Assembly: GCA_964584325.1 (NCBI GenBank) | Contig: CAZOZP010000077.1 | Span: 1 to 13,853, forward strand | Origin: CAZOZP01 sp964584325 | GTDB lineage: Bacteria > Bacteroidota > Ignavibacteria > Ignavibacteriales > Melioribacteraceae | Direction: 5' to 3' | DNA length: 13,853 bases | Shown: positions 1-6,902 of the stretch, in pieces | Numbering within the stretch: the first letter of the stretch is position 1 | Layout of the letters: each line of letters opens with the position of its first letter | Notes under the pieces: model-generated | The model's database searches: none | Seen by the model: the letters and a program-made list of their open reading frames with translations, nothing else | Told to the model about the DNA's origin: nothing | Translations under genes and position numbers: made by a program

Positions 1-37
1 AATCACAAAAATCAGAGTTCAGATTATTCTTATCTGC

Positions 38-63
38 CTTCGAGAGCCTTAAGGCACCGGACG
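38..63. repeat. 26-bp degenerate direct repeat, copy 1
   Basis: This copy matches 111-136 at 23 of 26 positions; the shared core is AGCCTTAAG followed by CACCGG. The central CCTTAAGG is self-complementary in this copy. Its GC content stands out from the AT-rich flanks, which suits a dispersed intergenic repeat family rather than chance. The function is unknown. Confidence 0.6.
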
Positions 64-74
64 AACCCACTTTG

Positions 75-109
75 TTACTCGTCACGCGTTACGCTTCACG
101 CATCACGAT
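75..109. repeat. Imperfect 7-bp tandem repeat, five units
   Basis: Five consecutive heptamers can be read: TTACTCG, TCACGCG, TTACGCT, TCACGCA, TCACGAT (consensus TCACGCN). The array sits exactly between the two copies of the 26-bp repeat, so the three parts look like one composite intergenic element. The reading is direct; no function can be given. Confidence 0.6.
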
Positions 110-110
110 T

Positions 111-136
111 CTTCGATAGCCTTAAGACACCGGGCG
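111..136. repeat. 26-bp degenerate direct repeat, copy 2
   Basis: This is the second copy of the element at 38-63, differing at three positions. It closes the composite repeat; the DNA beyond it returns to AT-rich sequence. Confidence 0.6.
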
Positions 137-279
137 GCATAAAATTAAAAAGGTCAGAGACAGAGACGTTGCACTTTGTAACACGTTGTTTATTTTACGG
201 TTTCATTTTTTTTATAATTTAATTGAAACCTGAATATCTTTTAATCGTCATAAGCATCAGTTAATCACAAAAATAAAGC

Positions 280-284
280 GGAGG
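280..284 (+). promoter_or_regulatory. Ribosome binding site of the PspC gene
   Basis: GGAGG lies five bases before the ATG at 290. This strong Shine-Dalgarno match fixes the start of the PspC-domain gene. Confidence 0.7.
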
Positions 285-289
285 AAAAG

Positions 290-754
290 ATGTACGAAAG
301 ATTATTCAGATCAACAACCGATAAAAAGATCGCGGGAGTTTGCGGCGGACTTGGCGAATATCTTAAAATTGATCCTGTATTTGCAAGACTTGCATTCGTT
401 CTGCTGACTTTTCTTAACGGTACAGGCTTATTAATTTACATAATTATGTGGATCGCAGTTCCTGAAAGAAAACCCGGAACACCTGCTGAGGTTAATTCTC
501 AACCGGAAAATGGAGAAGCAAACATTGCAGAGAATACTTCTGCTGAAAATACCGGAGAAATTCAGGCAATTAACAAACCTGTTAAGAATGATTCCGGTAA
601 AATGATTTTCGGAATTATATTAATTGCTTTGGGAATACTATTTTTATTGAGTAACTTTATTGAAATCTTTAGTTTTGTTGATGTTTTCCCTTTAATTTTA
701 ATAATTCTCGGCGGTATTCTTATTTGGAACTCGATAAACAACAAGAGGGGGTAA
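290..754 (+). CDS. PspC-domain membrane protein with C-terminal LiaI/LiaF-type TM pair
   Basis: A 154-residue inner-membrane protein. Residues 1-60 are a full PspC domain: a basic start, KIAGVCGGLGEYL around residues 13-25, the DPVFARL motif, and a hydrophobic helix ending in the usual WIAVPER. A polar Glu/Asn-rich linker (about 61-103) leads to two C-terminal membrane segments (about 105-121 and 128-147) of the LiaI/LiaF/DUF5668 kind. PspC proteins sense or transmit envelope stress. No pspA, pspB or response regulator lies nearby, so the role here is inferred from the family. It is followed one base later by the LiaF-like gene, whose ribosome binding site lies inside this gene's 3' end, so the two are almost certainly co-transcribed and translationally coupled. 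Confidence 0.9.
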   Translation: MYERLFRSTTDKKIAGVCGGLGEYLKIDPVFARLAFVLLTFLNGTGLLIYIIMWIAVPERKPGTPAEVNSQPENGEANIAENTSAENTGEIQAINKPVKNDSGKMIFGIILIALGILFLLSNFIEIFSFVDVFPLILIILGGILIWNSINNKRG

Positions 755-755
755 T

Positions 756-1673
756 ATGAAAAACAAACAAATTTTCTGGGGCAGTTTCTTTATTTTCTTA
801 GGCGGATTATATATGCTTAAGGATTATGAACTGCTTAATTTCAGCTTTGACGCAGTACTAAGATACTGGCCGGTTATTCTAATTCTTGCAGGAATTGGTA
901 TCATTTTCAAAAACCAATATGTCAAAGCTTCAATTTCGGGAATAAGCGGTCTTTTAGCAGCAATTCTGATACTTGGAGTTATTGACGGAGTTGGCTGTCA
1001 GTCTCGTAACTATTCCTACGAATATAATGACAGCGATTCGCTTGATTCAAGCAGCCGTTCTTATTCGGCTTATTATGACTCTGCAATTGTTAAGGCAAAA
1101 CTTTCTATAGGAAGCGGTGCAAGTAAAATCAAAATTGAAGGTACCAGCGAAGAGCTTCTTTTTGCCCGCTCAAGCGGAAAGCTTTCTTCATACGAATTTA
1201 CTCAGACTATGCAAGACAGTTTGGCAATACTGCAATTTGAAATGAAAGATACATCAATTTCCAATATCCACGGAGATTTTTCTAATAAGCTTAATATTGC
1301 ATTAAGCTCTAAGCCTCTTTGGGATATTGATCTTAGTATGGGTGCGGTTAAGGCGGATCTAGATTTCAGCAGTCACAGAATTGAAAACATTTCTCTTGAA
1401 TCCGGAGCATCACAAATAAGACTTAAACTACCAAAGCCTGAAGCTTCAACAAAAGTAAATATTGAAATGGGTGCGGCTTCCATTGAAATTCAAATACCTA
1501 AAGAAACCGGCTGCAAAATTTCCGGAGATATGGTAATGACTATTAAAGATATTGACGGATTTACAAAGCAAGGCGACGGAAATTATGTTAATAAGTTTTA
1601 CTCAAAAACCGGCTCAAATGTAAACATCGAAATCGACGCAGGTATATCAAAGTTCAGAATTACCGAATATTGA
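756..1673 (+). CDS. LiaF-like membrane protein with toast-rack beta domain
   Basis: A 305-residue protein. Residues 7-22, 36-51 and 60-78 are hydrophobic and form the LiaI/LiaF-type N-terminal membrane block. A Ser/Tyr/Asp-rich linker (82-110) joins it to a C-terminal beta-rich domain of the LiaF/DUF2154 toast-rack type. That domain shows a recurring turn-plus-strand pattern: GSGASKIKI (119), SMGAVKADLD (194), ESGASQIRL (215), EMGAASIEI (237) and DAGISKFRI (294). In Firmicutes, LiaF inhibits the LiaRS envelope-stress system, but no LiaRS partner is visible here, so only a general envelope-stress or membrane-organising role can be inferred. The ATG at 756 follows GAGGGGG at 745-751. The gene ends before a strong hairpin. 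Confidence 0.85.
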   Translation: MKNKQIFWGSFFIFLGGLYMLKDYELLNFSFDAVLRYWPVILILAGIGIIFKNQYVKASISGISGLLAAILILGVIDGVGCQSRNYSYEYNDSDSLDSSSRSYSAYYDSAIVKAKLSIGSGASKIKIEGTSEELLFARSSGKLSSYEFTQTMQDSLAILQFEMKDTSISNIHGDFSNKLNIALSSKPLWDIDLSMGAVKADLDFSSHRIENISLESGASQIRLKLPKPEASTKVNIEMGAASIEIQIPKETGCKISGDMVMTIKDIDGFTKQGDGNYVNKFYSKTGSNVNIEIDAGISKFRITEY

Positions 1674-1697
1674 TTTAGGTAAAATACAGCCAGCTAT

Positions 1698-1759
1698 ATG
1701 CCTTTAACCCAAATTTGTCATTGAGGAAGAAAGTAATGACAAATTTGGGTTAAAGGCAT
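1698..1759. terminator. 25-bp perfect inverted repeat between convergent operons
   Basis: Bases 1698-1722 are the exact reverse complement of 1735-1759, leaving a 12-base loop. On the plus strand the stem is followed by TTTTATTTT, a good intrinsic terminator for the PspC/LiaF-like operon. On the minus strand the stem begins two bases after the crtW stop codon, so it would also end or protect the 3' end of the carotenoid mRNA, although the U-tract on that side is poor. The stem is unusually long for a simple terminator. Confidence 0.8.
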
Positions 1760-1760
1760 T

Positions 1761-2432
1761 TTATTTTCCCGTTTTTGTTTTATACAATTGCCACCAGGGT
1801 GTTCCGGGCAATTTGTGATGTTCGTAATGATATCCGAAAAAATAACAGCTCAGCATTGCCCAGGTATGATTTTTTTTAAGTGTCCGCGAATTATGCGGAA
1901 GCATTTCTTCTGTATGCGGCTTTTTATGAGGAAGGTAAGTGCCGAAATAAAAAAGCTGCACAGAACTCAGTAATGCCGGAATAACCCAGAATACTATTAT
2001 GGAAGATTCCTCAGATACAAGTTTAAAAATATTGAACAAAACCGCCATTATTATAATTTGTATAACTGATACATAACGTTTCATAAAAGAAAAATACCAA
2101 ACAAAGAAATTTCCTTTTGAATAATCCGGATCTTTTTCTGTACCCGGATATTTATGATGCTCTCTGTGCGATTTAAGAAGAGTCTTGTAAAATAATCCGG
2201 CGTAAAGGAAAGAACATAAATGCCCTACTGCCTTGTTCAATAACCTGATACGTGTAACAGTTCCGTGCATTGCATCATGTGCCGTAATGAAAAGACCTGT
2301 ATATAAATATGTCTGTAAGCCCGCCAGCGCCAAAACGTAAAATATGTTTGTCCGGTAAATATCGGTTTTCAAGCCGGCTGCCAAGGATACCGCCCATAAT
2401 GTAATTATTAAACCTGCAACCATTAAACCCAT
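1761..2432 (-). CDS. crtW: CrtW-type beta-carotene 4-ketolase
   Basis: A 223-residue membrane di-iron oxygenase of the fatty-acid-desaturase/hydroxylase superfamily. The histidine clusters are intact: HDAMH (52-56), HREHH (89-93) and HYEHH (202-206), with extra conserved His in YLPH (166-169) and at 173. The blocks YTGLFITAHDAMHG, FYFGTYLPH and YEHHKLPGTPWW are characteristic of CrtW rather than of CrtZ/CrtR hydroxylases or lipid desaturases. The family adds a 4-keto group to beta-ionone rings. It is the last gene of the carotenoid operon and overlaps cruF by 10 bp. The start at 2432 is preferred over Met4 because GAGG lies 8 bases before it, although Met4 forms a TAATG overlap with the cruF stop. 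Only one ring should be available if the product is monocyclic, giving a 4-keto-gamma-carotene-type end group. Confidence 0.92.
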   Translation of the reverse strand: MGLMVAGLIITLWAVSLAAGLKTDIYRTNIFYVLALAGLQTYLYTGLFITAHDAMHGTVTRIRLLNKAVGHLCSFLYAGLFYKTLLKSHREHHKYPGTEKDPDYSKGNFFVWYFSFMKRYVSVIQIIIMAVLFNIFKLVSEESSIIVFWVIPALLSSVQLFYFGTYLPHKKPHTEEMLPHNSRTLKKNHTWAMLSCYFFGYHYEHHKLPGTPWWQLYKTKTGK

Positions 2433-3052
2433 ATAATTATCCTCAATAATAAAAAGAATAAGGCCTGTGCAAACAAATAATGTATAAGTAAATCATTCTT
2501 ATAATCAATCTTCATTTTTTGATACACAAAACTCAACAGTAAAGAAATTGAAAACCAGGCAGCATAGTTTTGAAACGGGATTATATTATTTTCCCACGTC
2601 CAATACTTTAGATATATTGCCGCCGGTTCCATCAGAAAATCAAACAAAACGGTAATTACTGCCGGCCATATAATTGAATTCAATGAATATTTTTTGGCTA
2701 ATTGAATTGATCCGGCAACAATTATTACCCAATTAAGTCCGATTATTACCGGCACTTCAGCAATCGCAGCTCCCAAAACCTTACCATACACATAATCTCC
2801 GAAAAGCAGTCCGGTTTTAACCCCGAAAACTTCCGCCAAAAATGAAAACAGGTAAGCTGCCGCAATCCAAATCAGAAAACTTTTATTTATACCTGCCGGC
2901 ATTATTACAGCAAGATGACATATAAGAAGGAATACCGGAGTAATAATTACAAAATAATCATCAATAACAGGAATTGAATGGCCGGCCGCTCCAACCATAA
3001 AAAGCAGATAAAGCATTGCTTTCAGCCAAAATGTATATCTCTTCCCTTCCAC
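2423..3052 (-). CDS. cruF: CruF-type carotenoid 1,2-hydratase (DUF422 family)
   Basis: A 209-residue, almost wholly hydrophobic multi-span membrane protein. It carries the family blocks EVFGVKTGLLFGDYVYG (about 74-90), VPVIIGLNW (100-108), DFLMEPAA (about 138-145), YWTW (150-153) and IPFQNYAAWF (158-167). CruF adds water across the 1',2' double bond of a psi end, giving a tertiary 1'-hydroxyl. In haloarchaea the same family is bisanhydrobacterioruberin hydratase; in cyanobacteria it serves myxol synthesis. The start is GTG at 3052, after a weak GGGA-type site, giving a 31-bp overlap with the glycosyltransferase. The Met13 alternative would leave a small gap but has no better ribosome binding site. 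The tertiary alcohol made here is the likely acceptor, directly or after further oxidation, for the adjacent glycosyltransferase. Confidence 0.88.
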   Translation of the reverse strand: MEGKRYTFWLKAMLYLLFMVGAAGHSIPVIDDYFVIITPVFLLICHLAVIMPAGINKSFLIWIAAAYLFSFLAEVFGVKTGLLFGDYVYGKVLGAAIAEVPVIIGLNWVIIVAGSIQLAKKYSLNSIIWPAVITVLFDFLMEPAAIYLKYWTWENNIIPFQNYAAWFSISLLLSFVYQKMKIDYKNDLLIHYLFAQALFFLLLRIIIWV

Positions 3053-4131
3053 TTCCCAATCCCTTTTTTTGTGTAAATATATGAACGAAACCCTGTAAAA
3101 AGAAATACAAACGAATGCAGCGGAGCAAGCAGTATATTCAGTATTATGCTTTCCTTTGTTATCAGACTTACACTTAGCCTGTTTAGAAATACAGGTAGTA
3201 AAAACACAATATAACCGGTTAATACCGATAAAAGTATGAAACCGATATTTACCGCAAAAACATATAAATGCATGGCCGCAAATACGAATATATTTTTATT
3301 GAATCCGGCAAAAAAGTTTTTTGTAAACCCCTCCATGGCTTCATTGAAGTCCGGGTACATTCTGCAAAAAACATCACTTCCGCCGGTATAAACAGATATA
3401 GTAAATCCGTTTTTCTTAAGATTACGAGCGATCTGCATATCCTCAACCACACAGTCTCTTACCGCTTTGTGTCCGCCTGAATTCATATAAGATTCTCTTT
3501 TAAAAAGCATAAACTGCCCATTTGCAGCAGTCAAGTGCTCGGATTTACTGTTTCCGGCCAAACTAAGAGGCAGGAAACTAAGCAGGAACCATTTCATTAA
3601 CGGCACAATTATCTTTTCGCCGAATGTTATATTTATCTGAGAAGGGAAAACGGATAAGGCATCTTTTCCGGTTAGCATTAATGTATTAATCGCATTTTTT
3701 ACTGCATCGGGGGCGGGAATCACATCCGCATCCATGAATAGCAGGTAACGGCCGGAGGACTCTGCTGCAAGTCTGTTGCAGGCAAAATTTTTCCCCAACC
3801 ACCCGGCTTCCGGGTCAAAGCCTTTGATGATTCTGAATCTTTCATCGGTTCCGATTTTTTTTTCGGCAATTTCGAAAGTAGAATCTGCAGAGTTATCATC
3901 AATAATAATTACTTCAAGTGATTTGTATGATTGATTTTTTAATGCATCAATAATTACAGAAATATTTTTCTCTTCATTACGGGCAGGAATCAGCACCGAA
4001 ACTTTTTCTTCAGCAGCAGAATTATTAGTACCTGAGGCAATCAGACCGGAACCCTTAATTAAATTCCATATGGAAATTAACGTCGGAACAGAACCGGCAG
4101 TAATTAATATCGTAATGAGTAAACTGCTCAA
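3022..4131 (-). CDS. Family-2 carotenoid glycosyltransferase (CruG/CrtQ-like)
   Basis: A 369-residue GT2 enzyme. A short N-terminal anchor helix (about 4-22) precedes the GT-A domain: VSVLIPARNEE (44-54), IIDDNS (76-81), a DXD-type MDADV (133-137), NGQFMLF (204-210), GGH (219-221) and the catalytic-base motif VVEDMQIA (228-235). Three or so C-terminal membrane segments (about 281-350) end in a basic WKGRDIHFG tail, as in CruG- and CrtQ-type transferases that work on membrane-embedded carotenoids. It probably transfers a hexose from a nucleotide sugar to the hydroxyl on the hydrated psi end. The only plausible start is TTG at 4131, overlapping the acyltransferase stop by 4 bp (TTGA), with GAGGAG about 11 bases upstream. 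The sugar and the position (1' or 2') cannot be read from sequence. Confidence 0.85.
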   Translation of the reverse strand: MSSLLITILITAGSVPTLISIWNLIKGSGLIASGTNNSAAEEKVSVLIPARNEEKNISVIIDALKNQSYKSLEVIIIDDNSADSTFEIAEKKIGTDERFRIIKGFDPEAGWLGKNFACNRLAAESSGRYLLFMDADVIPAPDAVKNAINTLMLTGKDALSVFPSQINITFGEKIIVPLMKWFLLSFLPLSLAGNSKSEHLTAANGQFMLFKRESYMNSGGHKAVRDCVVEDMQIARNLKKNGFTISVYTGGSDVFCRMYPDFNEAMEGFTKNFFAGFNKNIFVFAAMHLYVFAVNIGFILLSVLTGYIVFLLPVFLNRLSVSLITKESIILNILLAPLHSFVFLFTGFRSYIYTKKGIGKWKGRDIHFG

Positions 4132-4775
4132 TAATTGTTTTTCTCCTCAGTAAGGGCAAAAGCGGATAATTTCAGACTGTTGATGTTCTCCCTGAACAAG
4201 GAATAGTATTTTTCCTTATCTGAATAATACTCATTCTTCAGAGTCTTGCCGGAAAATTTGTAATATACATCAGGTGTTTTTTTATCTGCAAACTGGATTC
4301 TGAAAGCGGCATTTATTAATACTGTGTTTTCCGGAGCATTCCTAAGAAAGAATGATAGTCCGGATTTGATTTTTATTTCTTCTTTATCTTGCGGTTCAAT
4401 CATTCCCTGCATATAAATTACAACAGCATTATTTGAATCTTTCAGAAGTCCGGCAACATAGTCAGAAGCTTCAATTATACTTCGCGGATTTGAAGGTTTA
4501 ATTCCGAAACATCCTGTAAGTCTGAAAAATTTATATTTTTTAAGTTGTTCTTCGAGCATCATGATATAGACATTCTTTTTGTAATGCTTCTTTACTGCCA
4601 AATAAATGAAAAATCCGTCCCACCAGCTTATATGGTTGGGTGTAAACACTATCGGATTTTCAGACGGTTCAATTTCATTCATAAGTCTGAATGATGAAAA
4701 ACTCTTCTTCATAAGCCTGTGAAGATATTTATCAATAAGAAGAAATGCTAATCTGTTTGGTGCAGACTTAATCAT
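4128..4775 (-). CDS. PlsC-fold acyltransferase, probably acylating the carotenoid glycoside
   Basis: A 215-residue lysophospholipid-acyltransferase-superfamily protein. The catalytic HX4D motif is intact as NHISWWD (H48, D53). The third block, normally FPEGTRS, reads YMQGMIEPQ (121-129), so the usual Glu before Gly is Gln. GIKP (91-94) fills the middle motif. The length is close to a minimal PlsC domain. Its place between a glycosyltransferase and a carotenoid desaturase, with 4- and 8-bp overlaps, argues for fatty-acylation of the carotenoid sugar rather than housekeeping phosphatidic acid synthesis. The ATG at 4775 follows a strong GGGAGGG. The family is sure; the substrate is inference. 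Confidence 0.82.
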   Translation of the reverse strand: MIKSAPNRLAFLLIDKYLHRLMKKSFSSFRLMNEIEPSENPIVFTPNHISWWDGFFIYLAVKKHYKKNVYIMMLEEQLKKYKFFRLTGCFGIKPSNPRSIIEASDYVAGLLKDSNNAVVIYMQGMIEPQDKEEIKIKSGLSFFLRNAPENTVLINAAFRIQFADKKTPDVYYKFSGKTLKNEYYSDKEKYYSLFRENINSLKLSAFALTEEKNNY

Positions 4776-6228
4776 TTTTTCCCTCCCGGAATTTTTCGGT
4801 AATTTTATTTACCGCTATTTTCGCCGATAAAAGCACAAGCGGAATTCCTCCGCCGGGATGAACAGTGCCACCACAATAGAATAGATTTTTTATTTTTCTA
4901 GATTCACATTGTCTGCGTTTAAAAGCAGAAACTGCAGAATTAGAGGAATTTCCGTAAAGGCTTCCTAATGTTGAAAAAGTATTTTCTTCAAGATCACGGG
5001 GCAAGAAGTAATCTTCAGATACTATTTTGTCCTTAATTGATAATCCGGTACATTCTTCGATTTTTCTGACAATTCCGGCTCTGACACTATCAATATTACC
5101 CGGCTCATATCCGGGAGGTACATTAATCATAACGAACCAATTTTCGCAACCTTCCAAAGAATCTTCCGGATTAACCTTGGAAGATATATAAATATATACT
5201 GTCGGGTCTTTACTGAGCAGACCTTTTGAAAGTTGGTCAAATTCATTTTTGTAATCTGAAGAAAAAAGTATGTTGTGAAGAATCAGATTTTCTGAATTAA
5301 TTTTTATGCCCCAAAAAAAGATAATTGCCGAAGTAGATAATGATTTTTTATCATACTTAGTTTCCTTTCCTGATATTTTATCCGTTCTGAATATATCTGC
5401 GGCTGATACAACCACATCAAATACTCTTGAAGATTCAGCATTTTTATCATTTAAGCCTATTTCCACCTGATTACCGGAATACTGACTAATGGATTTAACA
5501 TCAGTTGTAAATTTGAAATTGACACCGGCATTAACGGCTCGTTCATACAGCATTTCCGGAAGACGTCTTATTCCGCCTTTAATATAACAAGCCCCCATTC
5601 CATTCTCAACCCAGGAAATAATATTTAGAGTAGCAGGTGCCAGATAAGGATTTGATCCGTTATATGTAGCATATCGGTTGAATATCATTTGCAGTTTCTC
5701 AGACTTAATATAATCTTTAATTGCCCTGTTCATATTACGGAATGGATCAATGCTTAGAATTTTGAGCCACAGAATCGGATTTATTTTTATAAGTTTTCGA
5801 AAAGTAAATTCATTAAAAAGAAAAATATCAGCAGTAAGGTCATATATTTTTTTTGAATACATTAAGTACTTTGTGATGTTTGCCGGATTTTCTTCAGTCT
5901 GCCTCCCGGCTTCTTCAGCAAAATCATCAATGCCGGAGGGCATATCAGCCTTGATACCGTTTCCGTAATAATATCTGCATATTTTATCCGGTACAATATA
6001 TTCGGGAACTTCCCCCGGATAAAGTGAAAGAATTTCATCTATTACAAAACGCATGGTTATAAGCGAAGGGCCGGTATCGAATCTGAAACCTGAGAGTTTT
6101 ATTTCACCTGCTTTCCCTCCGAATGTTCTGTTTTTTTCAAATACAGTTACGAAAAACCCTTCTGAAGCTAATCTCAGTGCCGCCGCAAGTCCGGAAATAC
6201 CTGCACCAATAACTGCGGCTTGTTTCAT
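4768..6228 (-). CDS. crtD: CrtI-superfamily carotenoid desaturase, CrtD-like (or phytoene desaturase)
   Basis: A 486-residue FAD-dependent desaturase/isomerase of the phytoene desaturase superfamily, of normal length. The N-terminal dinucleotide fold is intact: GAGISGL (8-14), E31 at the end of the second strand, and FGGKAG (36-41). The C-terminal block YCGGTVHPGGGIPLVLLSAK (451-470) is the family signature. Two internal blocks, DTGPSLITMRFVID (51-64) and NRYATYNGSNPYLAPATLN (184-202), look like 1-hydroxycarotenoid 3,4-desaturases (CrtD) more than classic CrtI. CrtD puts a double bond next to a hydrated psi end, which fits the cruF and glycosyltransferase neighbours. If so, phytoene desaturation must be done elsewhere or by this enzyme too. 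ATG at 6228 overlaps the cyclase stop as ATGA. The superfamily is certain; the CrtD call is from remembered motifs. Confidence 0.85.
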   Translation of the reverse strand: MKQAAVIGAGISGLAAALRLASEGFFVTVFEKNRTFGGKAGEIKLSGFRFDTGPSLITMRFVIDEILSLYPGEVPEYIVPDKICRYYYGNGIKADMPSGIDDFAEEAGRQTEENPANITKYLMYSKKIYDLTADIFLFNEFTFRKLIKINPILWLKILSIDPFRNMNRAIKDYIKSEKLQMIFNRYATYNGSNPYLAPATLNIISWVENGMGACYIKGGIRRLPEMLYERAVNAGVNFKFTTDVKSISQYSGNQVEIGLNDKNAESSRVFDVVVSAADIFRTDKISGKETKYDKKSLSTSAIIFFWGIKINSENLILHNILFSSDYKNEFDQLSKGLLSKDPTVYIYISSKVNPEDSLEGCENWFVMINVPPGYEPGNIDSVRAGIVRKIEECTGLSIKDKIVSEDYFLPRDLEENTFSTLGSLYGNSSNSAVSAFKRRQCESRKIKNLFYCGGTVHPGGGIPLVLLSAKIAVNKITEKFREGKND

Positions 6229-6902
6229 TTCATATCCCTTTTTCTGAAAAATTCAAAAAACATTATATATGCTGAAAGCATAGCCAGAGAATAGAGAAAA
6301 TCTTCAGCGGGAATGGTTGTTATCCTTATACCCGAATAGGCCTTTTCGTTATAAATAACAACGGGCAGCGATGTAAGGAAGTAATTCACAATTACAAAAG
6401 GCAGATATGATACCCCGATTGTTATCAAATAATTTAATGACTCGGTTATTACTTTGAAGTAGAAATAATCTGCAGTAAGAATCAATGCCGAAAATAAAAA
6501 TACAGTAAAAGTATAATAAGCCGGATAACTGATAAATGAAGCTATAAAAAGAACTGCAATAAATAAGAAAATTAACCGGGAAGGAATAGAAACCTTTCGT
6601 GGTTTTATGTAATGATTTACGGTATCATATAAAAAAAGCACTGCATAAGGAACAGTAAGAAAGAAAAGAAGTTCTTCAGGCGGCAATCCGATTACGGATA
6701 ATCCTGCGGCAGTAAATTCAGGATTAAAACTCCAATCGCCTCTTACGGAAGCAATTGAATCCCAAACAATAAAAGGAATTCCGGCACACAGAAAAGAGAG
6801 ATAAAAATATTTAATATTGCGAATAAAATAAATCTGTTTTTCAAAACTCATTAAAAGAGGAACTGCGATAATAAGAATATTGATTATGAGATATTCACTC
6901 AT
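6225..6902 (-). CDS. Fused two-domain (CrtYcd-type) lycopene cyclase
   Basis: A 225-residue integral membrane protein made of two tandem lycopene-cyclase domains, as in the CrtYc/CrtYd heterodimer of actinobacteria fused into one chain. Domain 1 has WDSIASVRGDWSFNP (47-61) and GLPPEELLFFLTVPYAVLF (72-90). Domain 2 has TIPAEDFLYSLAMLSAY (196-212). The two acidic PPEE (74-77) and PAED (198-201) blocks occupy equivalent places in each repeat. This non-CrtY, non-CruA family closes the psi ends of lycopene or related carotenes to beta rings. With CruF acting on the other end, a one-ring (gamma-carotene-like) product is expected. It overlaps its upstream neighbour by 8 bp and the desaturase by 4 bp. 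The symbol crtYcd would fit but is not universal. Confidence 0.88.
   Translation of the reverse strand: MSEYLIINILIIAVPLLMSFEKQIYFIRNIKYFYLSFLCAGIPFIVWDSIASVRGDWSFNPEFTAAGLSVIGLPPEELLFFLTVPYAVLFLYDTVNHYIKPRKVSIPSRLIFLFIAVLFIASFISYPAYYTFTVFLFSALILTADYFYFKVITESLNYLITIGVSYLPFVIVNYFLTSLPVVIYNEKAYSGIRITTIPAEDFLYSLAMLSAYIMFFEFFRKRDMK

Larger units (their letters stand above)
1..289. other. Non-coding region with degenerate repeats
   Basis: I see no convincing gene in this stretch. Its first half is clearly richer in G and C than the surrounding DNA and holds two copies of a 26-bp degenerate direct repeat separated by a 7-bp-period tandem repeat (listed separately). The second half is AT-rich and leads into the ribosome binding site of the PspC gene. 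The 12-mer AATCACAAAAAT occurs at 1-12 and again at 263-274, so the repeat-bearing segment is bracketed by an exact short direct repeat. A TATAAT hexamer lies at 213-218, but I find no well-spaced -35 partner, so I do not call a promoter. Confidence 0.6.

Noticed and set aside
1..136. CRISPR array
   Set aside because: There are only two degenerate copies, the spacing of 73 bases start to start contains a tandem repeat rather than a unique spacer, and no cas gene is present.
213..218. TATAAT hexamer upstream of the PspC gene as a -10 box
   Set aside because: The nearest TTG-type hexamer is 21 bases upstream, too far for a standard promoter, and such hexamers are expected by chance in AT-rich DNA.
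3249..3480. Open frames on both strands inside the glycosyltransferase gene
   Set aside because: They overlap a well-supported GT2 gene, have no family resemblance or ribosome binding site, and look like frame shadows.
5750..6247. Plus-strand open frames opposite the desaturase gene
   Set aside because: They mirror conserved desaturase sequence, including the FAD-binding fold, and have no independent support.
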